DNA of 55,994 bases from an uncultured Lachnobacterium sp. (GCA_900550545.1 URSS01000013.1:1-55994); one strand, 5' to 3'; shown: positions 35,051 through 44,409, numbered from the stretch's first letter. Program-made: numbers and translations. Notes: generated from the sequence alone by a model not told the origin.

Positions 35051-35902
35051 ATGCCAAGATTTACAAATCAGGCTCAATTGCGTTACGGCAATTCCGTAAC
35101 AAATTCAAACATTGCTGTAGGGGAAATTCTTGAAGTACTTTCCATGACCAAGACTGCTGTACGGGACCAATATGATCCAAACGGACCTATCACCTATGTC
35201 ATCAGCATTCTGAATTCAGGCACACTCCCGATAAACGGTCTTACTCTGACCGACAACCTTGGAGCTTACGCTTCCGGGACAGCCACGCTGACTCCTCTTA
35301 ACTATCTTGCTGACTCTGTAAAATATTATGTAAATGGGGTTTTGCAGACCACACCAACCGTTACCGCAGGACCGCCGCTCTCCATTACGGGAATCAATGT
35401 TCCTGCCGGAGGCAATGCGATCATTGCCTATGAAACACAGACAAATGCGTTTGCCCCTCTACAAAGTGAATCAGCAATCACAAATATCGTCACTGCGGAG
35501 GGCGGAGGAATCACTTCCATCACCGCAGAAGAAACCGTCGGTGTTGTCGCCGCTCCAATTCTTGCAATCACCAAGTCTGTCAGCCCGGTCCCGGTTACTG
35601 AAAACGGAACTCTGACCTACACGTTCCAGATTCAGAACTCCGGTAATACCGCTGCCGATGCCGCAGCCGGAATTGTTGTCACTGATACTTTCACGCCTCG
35701 CCTGTCCAACCTGACTGCAACGCTGAACGGCACAGCGCTTGTACTGAATACCGACTATACTTACGATGAAACGACCGGCGAATTTGCAACTGTCGCCGGA
35801 CGTATCACCGTGCCGGCCGCAACCTTTATCACAAATCCGGCAACCGGTACGATCAGCACCGATCCGGGAGTCACCACCCTCACGATTTCCGGAACCATCT
35901 AA
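35051..35902 (+). CDS. DUF11-repeat protein without signal peptide
   Basis: A 283-aa Thr/Ala/Asn-rich protein with two DUF11 (B_ant_repeat, TIGR01451-type) beta-sandwich units: about 28-135 (ITYVISILNSGTLPINGLTLTDNL) and about 170-280 (LTYTFQIQNSGNTAADAAAG). Such repeats are usually part of large surface proteins. This one has no signal peptide, sortase motif or membrane helix, and stands alone. A strong AGGAGG lies 7-8 nt before the ATG. The function is unknown; a spore-coat or otherwise non-Sec-exported role is only a guess. It is somewhat richer in G+C than its neighbours. Confidence 0.8.
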   Translation: MPRFTNQAQLRYGNSVTNSNIAVGEILEVLSMTKTAVRDQYDPNGPITYVISILNSGTLPINGLTLTDNLGAYASGTATLTPLNYLADSVKYYVNGVLQTTPTVTAGPPLSITGINVPAGGNAIIAYETQTNAFAPLQSESAITNIVTAEGGGITSITAEETVGVVAAPILAITKSVSPVPVTENGTLTYTFQIQNSGNTAADAAAGIVVTDTFTPRLSNLTATLNGTALVLNTDYTYDETTGEFATVAGRITVPAATFITNPATGTISTDPGVTTLTISGTI

Positions 35903-35941
35903 AATAAGGGGCAGCCTGTGCAGCCCCACAAACTTATTTTC
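35898..35941. terminator. Bidirectional terminator-like hairpin
   Basis: AAATAAGGGGC...GCCCC...CTTATTT forms an interrupted stem between the convergent DUF11 and C39-like genes, with T-rich ends on both strands. Confidence 0.55.
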
Positions 35942-35965
35942 TAAATGGATATCTGTTTTTATCCC

Positions 35966-36574
35966 CTACAAGCTGTCCCTCATACTACAAGCCATCTCAT
36001 ACTGTGCTTTATGCCGCTCCTCAACCAGAGCCTTCGGATAACGGATCAATCCGTGGTTTTCATGTGGATCATTGAAATAGTATCCTTCCTCATCATATCC
36101 GACGAGCAGCATACAATGCTCGTTTGACCGCCACGCAAATAACTCACCACTGTCCAAAAGCTTCCACTGAGGACCGATGATTTCTTTCTTCATATCGATG
36201 CATGCCCAGAATACGACCGGCATGTCCCGGTCAATATAGTGTTCGATCAGAGTCTGCATCGATGTTCCCGTCTCATCGACCACCGTATACTGATCTCCGA
36301 CCGCTTTCTGCAGCGCCTCGCAGATTACCGGCGCGTAGCACCCAAACGAATCCTTGTCATACGGGCTTCCGCAAAAAGCCTTGCGCGGATCCGGTCCGTA
36401 CAACTGTCCGTCCCGTTCCTGCATCGGCACACACGGAACATAATTCCGGATAAATTCATCCACTGTGATCTCATATCCGAGATACTGCAGAAGCATCGTT
36501 GCCGACACGCTCTCACATCCGGTCGGATAGGAAACACTCTGATCGATATATGGTACCTCTATTATCTTTCGCAT
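35966..36574 (-). CDS. C39-like (papain-fold) peptidase family protein
   Basis: A 202-aa protein of the Peptidase_C39_2 type. Catalytic layout: Gln in VPYIDQSVS, Cys in PTGCESVSATMLL near residue 20, His in EHCMLLVGYDEEGYYF near 152, and Asn/Asp in FNDPHEN. Unlike most relatives it has no signal peptide, so it may act inside the cell. The start ATG 36574 is the best family match, although its ribosome binding site (GGGAG, about 14 nt away) is poor. An upstream TTG at 36634 would add 20 non-conserved residues. Function unknown. Confidence 0.78.
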   Translation of the reverse strand: MRKIIEVPYIDQSVSYPTGCESVSATMLLQYLGYEITVDEFIRNYVPCVPMQERDGQLYGPDPRKAFCGSPYDKDSFGCYAPVICEALQKAVGDQYTVVDETGTSMQTLIEHYIDRDMPVVFWACIDMKKEIIGPQWKLLDSGELFAWRSNEHCMLLVGYDEEGYYFNDPHENHGLIRYPKALVEERHKAQYEMACSMRDSL

Positions 36575-36706
36575 GTTATTTTCTTCTTCTCCCAAAGCAT
36601 GCCGCTTCCACTCCTGCCTCACTGCCGCATGCAAATTTTCATCATTTACAGCATTGACACATCATTTGTGAAATCATTTTTGATTCTGTATTTTATCACT
36701 ATATGA

Positions 36707-38236
36707 TTACGCAGCCACGCTTTTCTTCTCGCGCGCAGCAAACACGCGCTTCATCACGGTCAGCACAACAAGTAAGATCACAAGACTGCTGCCCAGCGCA
36801 ATCCACCAGCTCTGCGATACCCCTGCGATAATGTAACCGATAAAACATACGACTGCAACCACTGCCGCATACTGCATCTGCGTGGTTACGTGGTTAATAT
36901 GGTTACTCTGCGCTCCCGCCGATGACATAACAGTTGTATCCGAAATTGGCGAAACATGATCACCACATACCGCACCGGCAAGCACCGCGGAAACAGAAAT
37001 GATCATCATTTCCAGTTTGTCTGCTCCCGGGAACATGGCAATTGCGATCGGCACAAGAATGGCAAACGTTCCCCAGCTCGTTCCTGTGGAAAAAGCAAGA
37101 AAGATTGCTACAACAAACAGGATTGCTGGCAGCAAAATGCTTGCGGACGCACTTGAGCCAACGATATTTTGTACAAATGTACCGATTTCCAGTGCATCAC
37201 CCATACCCTTTAAAGTCCATGCAAAGATCAGTATTCCAATTGCCGGAATCATCAGCTTAAATCCCTCTATAAAACTGTCCATAAATCCTTTAAAGGTCAC
37301 AACCTTGCGTGGCAAATACAAAAACAGCATAACAAACACTGTGATCATCGTTGCAAAAATCAGACTCTTTTCCGCATCACATCCAGCAAAAGCACTGACC
37401 ACATTGTCTGCACCACCAAGAAATCCCGTATAGATCATGGCACCGATTGCTGATACAATCAGCACAGCAACTGGGAGAATCAGATCGATAACCTTTCCTC
37501 TTGGAGACACTTCGCTCTCTTCTACCTGTTCAAATTCCTCCGCACCTGTCGTAAACAGATCTCCCTTTGCCGCATTCTGTTCATGCTTTTTCATCAGTCC
37601 AAAATCAAAATTTGCAACAATCACAAAAAATACCATTGCAAGTGTAAGAATGGCATACAAATTGTAAGGAATTGTTCGCAGAAACAGCTGAAATCCGGAG
37701 ATTCCTGCATCTTCCGGCACATAAGAGTTCACAGCTGCTGCCCAGCTCGAAATCGGTGCAATAATGCACACCGGAGCTGCGGTGGCGTCGATGATATAAG
37801 CCAGTTTTGCACGGGAAACTTTGTAACGGTCCGTTACCGGCCTCATCACAGAACCAACCGTCAGACAGTTAAAATAATCATCCACAAAAATCAAAATTCC
37901 AAGTCCTGTCGTTGCAAGCATCGCGCTCTTTTTCGACTTAATTTTGCTTCCTGCCCACTTACCATAAGCGGCAGAACCGCCAGACTTTGACATCAGCACA
38001 ATAATCATGCCAAGCAGCACATCAAAGATCAAAATATTCAGATTCATGCTGTCCTTCATGATATCAAACAATGCATTAAATGCATTCCACGGATGAAATC
38101 CCGTATACAAAAGTGCTCCTGTCGCCACCCCGATAAACAGGGAACTATATACTTCCTTTGTCACAAGCGCGAGCACTATGGCAAGGAGCGGCGGCACGAG
38201 CGACCACCACGTTCCAATAAACATTGAAGCATCCAT
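36707..38236 (-). CDS. NhaC-family Na+/H+ antiporter
   Basis: A 509-aa protein with about 12 transmembrane helices of the Na_H_antiporter (NhaC) family. Signature stretches are TKEVYSSLFIGVATGALL near 25-45, FVDDYFNCLTVGSVMRPVTDR near 118-138 and GDHVSPISDTTVMSSAGA near 430. Some members exchange Na+ with malate/lactate or amino acids, so the substrate is open. I favour ATG 38236; the ATG at 38248 touches its only SD-like sequence. It is a single gene. The gap 38249-38436 holds its weak promoter and the secA terminator. Confidence 0.9.
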   Translation of the reverse strand: MDASMFIGTWWSLVPPLLAIVLALVTKEVYSSLFIGVATGALLYTGFHPWNAFNALFDIMKDSMNLNILIFDVLLGMIIVLMSKSGGSAAYGKWAGSKIKSKKSAMLATTGLGILIFVDDYFNCLTVGSVMRPVTDRYKVSRAKLAYIIDATAAPVCIIAPISSWAAAVNSYVPEDAGISGFQLFLRTIPYNLYAILTLAMVFFVIVANFDFGLMKKHEQNAAKGDLFTTGAEEFEQVEESEVSPRGKVIDLILPVAVLIVSAIGAMIYTGFLGGADNVVSAFAGCDAEKSLIFATMITVFVMLFLYLPRKVVTFKGFMDSFIEGFKLMIPAIGILIFAWTLKGMGDALEIGTFVQNIVGSSASASILLPAILFVVAIFLAFSTGTSWGTFAILVPIAIAMFPGADKLEMMIISVSAVLAGAVCGDHVSPISDTTVMSSAGAQSNHINHVTTQMQYAAVVAVVCFIGYIIAGVSQSWWIALGSSLVILLVVLTVMKRVFAAREKKSVAA

Positions 38237-38362
38237 TTTCAAACCCATCCTCTCTTCTTTTGAAATCTAATAATGACTTAATCATACATGCTTTCGAGCC
38301 ATATGAAAAGCGATTTTCCTATTATTTTTTATTTTCGTGACTATGCCAGAAATGCATATTGC

Positions 38363-38404
38363 AAAAAAAGCGCAAAGAACATTCCCTACGAACATTCTTC
38401 GCGC
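38363..38404 (-). terminator. Terminator of secA
   Basis: GCGCGAAGAATGTTC, GTAGG, GAATGTTCTTTGCGC forms an imperfect 15-bp stem with seven T on the minus strand. Confidence 0.82.
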
Positions 38405-38436
38405 AATTATTTTTGTAAAACTAAATCCTGCTTATC

Positions 38437-41010
38437 TTAGACTGGCTTACGTCCACAGCACTGTTTATACTTCTTGCCACTGCCACATGGACATGGATCA
38501 TTTGGATAAACTTTTGCATGCTCACGCTTCTTCGGTGCATTCTGTACAGTCTCATCCTTGTTGGTTCCTGTAACCTTTGCCACCTGCTCACGCTCTACCT
38601 TCTGCTCAACCTGTACGTGGAACAGAAGACGAATGGTATCTTCCTGAATTGCAGAAATCATCTCATCAAACATATCAAATCCTGCCATCTTGTATTCTAC
38701 AAGTGGATCTCTCTGACCATATGCCTGCAGACCGATACCCTGACGCAACTGATCCATATCATCGATATGATCCATCCACTTGCGGTCGATCACTTTCAGA
38801 AGTACGACACGCTCAAGTTCACGGAACTGCTCGATTTCAGGAAACTCTGTCTCTTTTGCCTCATACAGAAGCACTGCCTTTTCTTTCAAATCCTGCTTTA
38901 ATTCTTTGACATTCTTTACATCTGAAATATTTTCTTCTGTAATTGGCTCCAGTGGAATAATTGGAAGCAGCAATTCGTTGAGTTCGTGTAAATCCCACTC
39001 TTCTCTTGGAATCTCTGTAGAAATACAGGTATCTACTGCTTTCTCCACCTGATCCTGAATCATCTTAAAAATCGCATCACGCATGCTGTCTCCGTTCAGT
39101 ACAGACATACGCTCCTTGTAAATAATCTCTCTCTGGTCATTGTTAACCTGATCGTACTCAAGAAGATTCTTACGGATTCCATAGTTGTTATATTCAATCT
39201 TTTCCTGTGCCTTTTCGATGGCAGAAGTAAGCATCTTATGCTGGATCTGCTCACCCTCCGGAACACCCAGTGCATTAAATACGGACATAAGCTTCTCCGA
39301 TCCGAACAGGCGCATCAGATCATCTTCCAGTGAGATGAAGAACTGGGACTCACCCGGATCTCCCTGACGACCGGCACGACCACGTAACTGGTTGTCAATT
39401 CGTCTGGACTCATGACGCTCTGTACCGATGATCTTTAATCCACCGGCTTCTTTTGCATCGTCATCAAGCTTAATATCGGTACCACGACCAGCCATGTTGG
39501 TAGCGATCGTAACCGCACCATGCTGTCCTGCCTGTGCGACAATTTCAGCTTCCTGCTCATGGAACTTTGCATTTAATACCGTATGAGGAATGCCCTCTTT
39601 CTTTAACATTCCACTGATCAGCTCAGATGTCTCGATTGTAATCGTACCAACGAGAACCGGCTGTCCCTTTGCATGTGCAGCCTTTACTTCCTCTACAACG
39701 GCTTTGAATTTTTCTTTCTTTGTCTTGTATACGGCATCCTGGTGATCGACACGTGCTACCGGACGGTTCGTTGGAATCTCGATAACGTCCATTCCATAAA
39801 TATCACGGAACTCTTTTTCCTCGGTAAGTGCCGTACCGGTCATACCGGCTTTCTTGTCAAATTTGTTGAAGAAGTTCTGGAACGTAATGGTTGCAAGTGT
39901 CTTGCTCTCTCGCTTAACCTTTACATGCTCCTTCGCCTCGATTGCCTGATGCAGACCATCGGAATAACGACGTCCCGGCATGATACGTCCGGTGAACTCA
40001 TCAACGATCATAACCTGATCATCCTTTACAACATAATCCTGATCGCGGAACATCAGATAATGTGCACGGAGTGCAAGGATTACATTATGCTGAATCTCAA
40101 GGTTGTCTGCATCTGCGAGGTTTTCAATATGGAAGAACTGCTCAACCTTATGTACGCCCTGCTGGGTAAGGTTGACAATCTTGTCCTTCTCATTCACGAT
40201 AAAGTCTCCGGTCTCTTCCTGCTCGATTCCCATAATAGCATCCATCTTGGAATACTCCGGTACATCTTCACCTCTTATCAGCTGTTTTGCCAAAATATCA
40301 CATGCTTCGTAAAGCTTTGTGGACTTTCCACTCTGTCCGGAAATGATAAGAGGCGTCCTCGCTTCGTCGATCAATACGGAATCGACCTCATCGATAATTG
40401 CATAATGCAGGCCTCTCTGCACCAGCTGCTCCTTGTAGATCACCATATTGTCACGCAGATAATCAAATCCAAGCTCGTTGTTTGTAATATATGTAATATC
40501 ACAATTATATGCTTCACGACGCTCATCGTTGTCCATCTCATTTAAAACAACACCGACTTTTAAGCCGAGGAACTCATGAACTTTTCCCATCCACTCGGAA
40601 TCTCGTTTTGCCAGGTAATCATTGACGGTAACGATACATACGCCTTTTCCTTCCAAAGCGTTCAAATATGCCGGTAAAGTAGAAACAAGTGTCTTACCTT
40701 CACCAGTCTTCATCTCAGCGATACGTCCCTGATGCAGAATAATACCACCGATGATCTGTACTCTGTAATGTTCCATTCCAAGGACACGGCGCGCAGCCTC
40801 ACGAACAGTCGCATAAGCCTCTGGAAGCAAATCATCCAGCGTCTCCCCCTTTTCAAGACGATCCTTGAATTCTTTTGTTTTTGCCTGTAACTCATCATCA
40901 GAAAGTGCAACCATCTGATCTCTATAGGACTCTACCTTGTCCACGATCGGATAAATGCGCTTTAACTCTCTCTGACTGTGTGTACCAAAAATTTTGGTTA
41001 ATTTACTCAT
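38437..41010 (-). CDS. secA: Preprotein translocase ATPase SecA
   Basis: An 857-aa motor that drives Sec-dependent export at SecYEG. The DEAD-motor motif MKTGEGKTLVSTLPAYLNAL is near residues 98-117, followed by the preprotein cross-linking domain, NMAGRGTDI near 490, and the C-terminal zinc motif CPCGSGKKYKQCC. The start ATG 41010 (MSKLTKIFGTHSQRELKR) is preceded by AGGAGC at 11 nt; the frame upstream to 41055 is not coding. Single gene with a promoter at 41046-41074. Confidence 0.98.
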   Translation of the reverse strand: MSKLTKIFGTHSQRELKRIYPIVDKVESYRDQMVALSDDELQAKTKEFKDRLEKGETLDDLLPEAYATVREAARRVLGMEHYRVQIIGGIILHQGRIAEMKTGEGKTLVSTLPAYLNALEGKGVCIVTVNDYLAKRDSEWMGKVHEFLGLKVGVVLNEMDNDERREAYNCDITYITNNELGFDYLRDNMVIYKEQLVQRGLHYAIIDEVDSVLIDEARTPLIISGQSGKSTKLYEACDILAKQLIRGEDVPEYSKMDAIMGIEQEETGDFIVNEKDKIVNLTQQGVHKVEQFFHIENLADADNLEIQHNVILALRAHYLMFRDQDYVVKDDQVMIVDEFTGRIMPGRRYSDGLHQAIEAKEHVKVKRESKTLATITFQNFFNKFDKKAGMTGTALTEEKEFRDIYGMDVIEIPTNRPVARVDHQDAVYKTKKEKFKAVVEEVKAAHAKGQPVLVGTITIETSELISGMLKKEGIPHTVLNAKFHEQEAEIVAQAGQHGAVTIATNMAGRGTDIKLDDDAKEAGGLKIIGTERHESRRIDNQLRGRAGRQGDPGESQFFISLEDDLMRLFGSEKLMSVFNALGVPEGEQIQHKMLTSAIEKAQEKIEYNNYGIRKNLLEYDQVNNDQREIIYKERMSVLNGDSMRDAIFKMIQDQVEKAVDTCISTEIPREEWDLHELNELLLPIIPLEPITEENISDVKNVKELKQDLKEKAVLLYEAKETEFPEIEQFRELERVVLLKVIDRKWMDHIDDMDQLRQGIGLQAYGQRDPLVEYKMAGFDMFDEMISAIQEDTIRLLFHVQVEQKVEREQVAKVTGTNKDETVQNAPKKREHAKVYPNDPCPCGSGKKYKQCCGRKPV

Positions 41011-41045
41011 AATAAAATAGCTCCTAACTCGCATAGAATATTCGT

Positions 41046-41074
41046 ATTGTACCACTTTCTGGTTTTTTTCACAA
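41046..41074 (-). promoter_or_regulatory. Promoter of secA
   Basis: TTGTGA (41069-41074), 17 bp, TACAAT (41046-41051) on the minus strand. Confidence 0.65.
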
Positions 41075-41117
41075 CTCTAAGCCGTAAACGTTTTATGAAC
41101 TTTTTATTAACAGCCTG

Positions 41118-41146
41118 TTGTAAAATGTAAATTCTGTTGCTATAAT
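41118..41146 (+). promoter_or_regulatory. Promoter of the TSCPD gene
   Basis: TTGTAA (41118-41123), 17 bp, TATAAT (41141-41146), followed by GGAAGGAG before the ATG at 41191. Confidence 0.7.
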
Positions 41147-41190
41147 GTCGGTTACACAAGATTTACCTGTCAGGGAAGGAGATAATATTT

Positions 41191-41451
41191 ATGTCTTATG
41201 TATACAAAACAAAAGGAACCTGTTCCACACAGATTGAAGTAGATTTGGACGGGAATATTGTAAAAAACGTGAAATTTACCGGTGGATGCCATGGTAATCT
41301 TCAGGCAATCCCACGCCTGGTAGAAGGCATGACCGTAGAAGAAGTGGAGCGACGCATTTCGGGAATCCGCTGTGGCATGAAGAATACTTCCTGCGGCGAC
41401 CAGCTTGCAAAAGCTCTCCGCGAAGCATACGAAGCTCAGAAAAATGATTAA
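41191..41451 (+). CDS. TSCPD domain protein (TIGR03905-like)
   Basis: An 86-aa soluble protein consisting of one TSCPD domain, a unit also found at the end of some ribonucleotide reductases. Conserved cysteines lie in KGTCSTQ, TGGCHGN, IRCGMKN and TSCGDQLA, the last being the name-giving motif. It is common in Clostridia as a stand-alone small protein of unknown function, possibly metal or nucleotide binding. GGAAGGAG precedes the ATG, and the gene has its own promoter. Confidence 0.88.
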   Translation: MSYVYKTKGTCSTQIEVDLDGNIVKNVKFTGGCHGNLQAIPRLVEGMTVEEVERRISGIRCGMKNTSCGDQLAKALREAYEAQKND

Positions 41452-41463
41452 TAATACTATGTA

Positions 41464-41485
41464 GGCGGGCTTTCATTGCCCGCCT
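41464..41485. terminator. Hairpin between convergent TSCPD and dpaB genes
   Basis: GGCGGGC, TTTCATT, GCCCGCC: a 7-bp GC-only stem with only a short T-rich tail on the plus strand. Probably a weak bidirectional terminator. Confidence 0.6.
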
Positions 41486-41486
41486 T

Positions 41487-42074
41487 CTATGATTCTGCAA
41501 CTACAATTGGCTGAATCTGTTTTCCGCGCATTGCCGCCTCAATCGTATCCGGCAGCAATTCCATCCGGGCAATCATAGAATTCGGTTTGCTTTTATAATT
41601 GTCCTGTCCAAATGGCACGAAATATATGTTTTTCATATTCATCAACATACCAATCGTCTTAAAATTAACGCCCAGTGCATCATTAGTAGAAATCGCGATC
41701 ACTAGTGGCTTTCCATTTCTCATATGTGCTTTTGACGCCATCAGAACCGGTGTATCGGTAATTCCATTTGCGATCTTCGCCGCTGAATTTCCCGTACATG
41801 GTGCAATGACCATAATGTCAAGAAAATTGTTTGGTCCAATCGGTTCCGCCTGTTGCATCGTCATAATTCCTTCGTTTCCGGTAATCTCACAGATTCCTTC
41901 GACAAATTCTTTTGCGCTTCCGAATCGTGTATCACAACTCTGCGCCTGATAAGAAAAAATGGGAATCACATTTGCCCCCATCTCCTTCAATCGTACAATC
42001 TGTTTTCTTGTCTTTGTAAACGTACAAAATGATCCGGTTATTCCATATCCTATATTACAATTTGATAAATCCAC
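41487..42074 (-). CDS. dpaB: Dipicolinate synthase subunit B
   Basis: A 195-aa flavoprotein-like subunit (SpoVFB) that works with DpaA to make dipicolinic acid for the spore core in the mother cell. It shows the flavoprotein-type GYGITGSFCTF at the N-terminus and MVIAPCTGNSAAKIANGITDTPVLMASKAH near 88-117. I chose GTG 42074, which follows AGGTGGGGG by 6 nt; the open frame to 42095 lacks a site. It overlaps dpaA by 25 nt, so translation is coupled. Confidence 0.94.
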   Translation of the reverse strand: MDLSNCNIGYGITGSFCTFTKTRKQIVRLKEMGANVIPIFSYQAQSCDTRFGSAKEFVEGICEITGNEGIMTMQQAEPIGPNNFLDIMVIAPCTGNSAAKIANGITDTPVLMASKAHMRNGKPLVIAISTNDALGVNFKTIGMLMNMKNIYFVPFGQDNYKSKPNSMIARMELLPDTIEAAMRGKQIQPIVVAES

Positions 42075-42919
42075 GATTTTCCCCCACCTTTGCACTGCTG
42101 CAACTGCATCTGATCTATAATTGCATCCGCAAACACTTTCGCACTGCTCTTCGTTGTATAAATTCCCGGCAGCCCCAATGCTGCCACTACTTTTATCTCC
42201 CAGCGTTCTGCTGCCACTAAATCCACGCCCCCAGGCCTCGATGCAATATCAATGATTACCGTATCCTTATGCATTTCCTGAATCATTGGTTCTCTTATCA
42301 CCTGCGCTGGCACAGTATTCACAACCGTGTGAGCGCCGTACACTTCCTCCGGACCATAAGAAAAATCCACAGCCTCATGTCCATCGCATCTTGCCGCCCG
42401 GCGTGCTTTCGCGTTTCGTGCAAGAACCGTAACTTTCGCTCCCATCGCCGCCAGCAAATCCGCCACACTCTGTCCGCATCTTCCATATCCACAGACAATA
42501 ATCTTCTGTCCGCATATGGAGTAATCACTGTATTTTAAAATTTCGGCCACGGTTGCCTCCGCCGTGATATAGGCATTTTTCTGCACCACGGTTTCCTCTT
42601 TCATGAGGTCAAAGTACATGATTTCATGCTGTTGGAAATATTGTGTCCATTTATCTGTAAACGCTCCTCCAATTACTGTTTTGTCGTTATTTGTTTCTGT
42701 TATCAATTCGTGTTTTAACATATCTTCTATTTTGGGATACCGGTTCAGTTTGGAAACCGGTGTCGGGAAAATAAAGTACCTGCAGTTTTTCACAAGTTCT
42801 TCTACTGCCCCCTTCTCCGGTGTTTTATGCCAGTCTAACAATACCTTTTTCCCCGAAAGGTACTCTGCCAGATTCTTTTGTCGCTGATCCGTCACAAAAA
42901 TTGCGATATTTCCGGTCAT
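42050..42919 (-). CDS. dpaA: Dipicolinate synthase subunit A
   Basis: A 289-aa NAD(P)-binding subunit (SpoVFA). The N-terminal DpaA_N domain starts MTGNIAIFVTDQRQKNLAEYL. The Rossmann motif VCGYGRCGQSVADLLAAMGA is near 143-162, and ASRPGGVD and ALGLPGIYTTKSSA near 226-255 are conserved. With dpaB it proves sporulation capacity. It lies downstream of aspartokinase, which supplies the pathway precursor, as in the B. subtilis spoVF-asd-dapG region. Its SD (AAGGGAG) lies inside a terminator-like hairpin. Confidence 0.95.
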   Translation of the reverse strand: MTGNIAIFVTDQRQKNLAEYLSGKKVLLDWHKTPEKGAVEELVKNCRYFIFPTPVSKLNRYPKIEDMLKHELITETNNDKTVIGGAFTDKWTQYFQQHEIMYFDLMKEETVVQKNAYITAEATVAEILKYSDYSICGQKIIVCGYGRCGQSVADLLAAMGAKVTVLARNAKARRAARCDGHEAVDFSYGPEEVYGAHTVVNTVPAQVIREPMIQEMHKDTVIIDIASRPGGVDLVAAERWEIKVVAALGLPGIYTTKSSAKVFADAIIDQMQLQQCKGGGKSWIYQIVI

Positions 42920-42960
42920 AATAAAACGCTCCCTTCCATATAGAATATGAAAGGGAGCGC
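42920..42960 (-). terminator. Terminator-like hairpin covering the dpaA ribosome binding site
   Basis: On the minus strand CGCTCCCTT, an inner CATAT-type stem, then AAGGGAGCG, TTTTATT and at once the dpaA ATG. The 9-bp outer stem with four T can stop transcription from aspartokinase, and its 3' arm is the only SD of dpaA. Confidence 0.72.
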
Positions 42961-43011
42961 TGTGTGGTTCTCACTATTCGTATTTTACAGCCTTATGCAG
43001 ACAGTATATTT

Positions 43012-44331
43012 TTATAATCTTGTTTCAACAAATATATCATAGATAGCTTTAATCGCCTGTTCAAAATCATCGTTGCTTACACCGATGATAATATTCAACT
43101 CGGAAGATCCCTGGTCAATCATCTTTACGTTGATATCTGCATGTGCCAATGCAGAAAAGATTCTTCCTGCGGTACCTCTGGTAGACTTCATTCCACGTCC
43201 TACAACAGCGACCAATGCAAGATCTGCTTCAAGGTCAATGATATCCGGCTGTGTCAGTCTGCGGATTGAGCTGATGACCTGCTGTTCCTTGCCTTCAAAC
43301 TCTGCCTGATGTACAAATACTGTCATTGTGTCAATTCCGGAAGGCATATGCTCGATGGAAATTCCATTTTCCTCAAATGCCTGTAATGCTTTGCGGCAGA
43401 AACCTACTTCTGCATTCATCATGTCTTTATCGATGCTGACAGCGACAAAGCCCTTCTTTCCGGCAATACCTGTAATCGTATATTCCGGCTTCTGACATGT
43501 GCTCTCAACAATGAGTGTTCCGTCTGCCTCCGGATCGTTCGTATTGCGGATATTGATTGGAATACCTGCCTTACGTACCGGAAATACTGCATCTTCATGA
43601 AGAACGGATGCGCCCATATAAGACAACTCACGAAGTTCACGGTATGTGATTACTTTGATTGGCTGTGGGTTCTTGATGATCCTAGGATCTGCAACAAGAC
43701 ATCCAGATACATCCGTCCAGTTCTCATACATGCTTGCGTGACATGCTTTTGATACAATAGAACCTGTAATATCGGATCCACCTCTGGAAAATGTCTTAAC
43801 TGTTCCATCCGCCTTTGCTCCATAGAATCCAGGAATTACAGCGCGTTCACATGACGCAAGTTTCTTAGACAGAACCTTATCTGTCTTCTCACTGTCAAAA
43901 TTTCCTTCTTTATCAAAGAAAATTACGGTTGCAGAGTCAATGAACTCATAACCGAGGTAATTTGCCATAATGATACCGTTTAAATATTCACCACGGGATG
44001 CAGCATAATCCTCACCGGCCTTTGCCTTAAAGTTCTCCGCGATCTTCTTAAACTCCTCATCCAAAGAAAGTTTTAATCCCAGACCATTGATAATGGAATC
44101 ATAACGTTCCTTAATCTTCATCAACTGAACACGAAACTCCTGATCAGCCTCTGCCAATGCGTAACATGCATAAAGCATATCTGTTACTTTTGTATCCTTT
44201 GCGTTTCTCTTTCCCGGTGCACTTGGCACAACATATTTTCGAGACTCATCCGCACGGATAATATCTCCTACTTTTGCAAACTGCTCTGCACTTGCCAGAG
44301 AGCTTCCACCAAACTTAACAACCTTAACCAT
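43012..44331 (-). CDS. Aspartate kinase
   Basis: A 439-aa aspartokinase, first enzyme of the lysine/threonine/methionine and dipicolinate pathways. The kinase domain starts MVKVVKFGGSSLASAEQF, with FSRGGSDITGSIVSKA near 200; two ACT domains follow (GFVAVSIDKDMMN near 310 and LALVAVVGRGM near 375), so feedback control by amino acids is expected. The length fits the monofunctional class III (LysC/YclM type) enzymes. AAAGAGGAGC precedes ATG 44331. Located just upstream of dpaAB. Isozyme type cannot be set from sequence alone. Confidence 0.93.
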   Translation of the reverse strand: MVKVVKFGGSSLASAEQFAKVGDIIRADESRKYVVPSAPGKRNAKDTKVTDMLYACYALAEADQEFRVQLMKIKERYDSIINGLGLKLSLDEEFKKIAENFKAKAGEDYAASRGEYLNGIIMANYLGYEFIDSATVIFFDKEGNFDSEKTDKVLSKKLASCERAVIPGFYGAKADGTVKTFSRGGSDITGSIVSKACHASMYENWTDVSGCLVADPRIIKNPQPIKVITYRELRELSYMGASVLHEDAVFPVRKAGIPINIRNTNDPEADGTLIVESTCQKPEYTITGIAGKKGFVAVSIDKDMMNAEVGFCRKALQAFEENGISIEHMPSGIDTMTVFVHQAEFEGKEQQVISSIRRLTQPDIIDLEADLALVAVVGRGMKSTRGTAGRIFSALAHADINVKMIDQGSSELNIIIGVSNDDFEQAIKAIYDIFVETRL

Positions 44332-44364
44332 TTTTCTGCTCCTCTTTGTTTAATAACTTTCGTT

Positions 44365-44394
44365 ATTATACTTCTATTCACATATTTTCGTCAA
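44365..44394 (-). promoter_or_regulatory. Promoter of aspartokinase gene
   Basis: TTGACG (44389-44394), 18 bp, TATAAT (44365-44370) on the minus strand. AATAAC-GAAA-GTTATT (44351-44366) forms a tetraloop hairpin at the expected transcript 5' end. No lysine riboswitch fits in this short leader. Confidence 0.7.
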
Positions 44395-44409
44395 TTTTTT
44401 TCTATAAAA

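Noticed and set aside
39673..40545. Plus-strand frame of 290 aa antisense to secA
   Set aside because: Shadow of secA with no start signal and low-complexity hydrophobic content.
44332..44409. Lysine riboswitch ahead of aspartokinase
   Set aside because: The gap is under 80 nt and already filled by promoter and SD; a lysine riboswitch needs about 170 nt.
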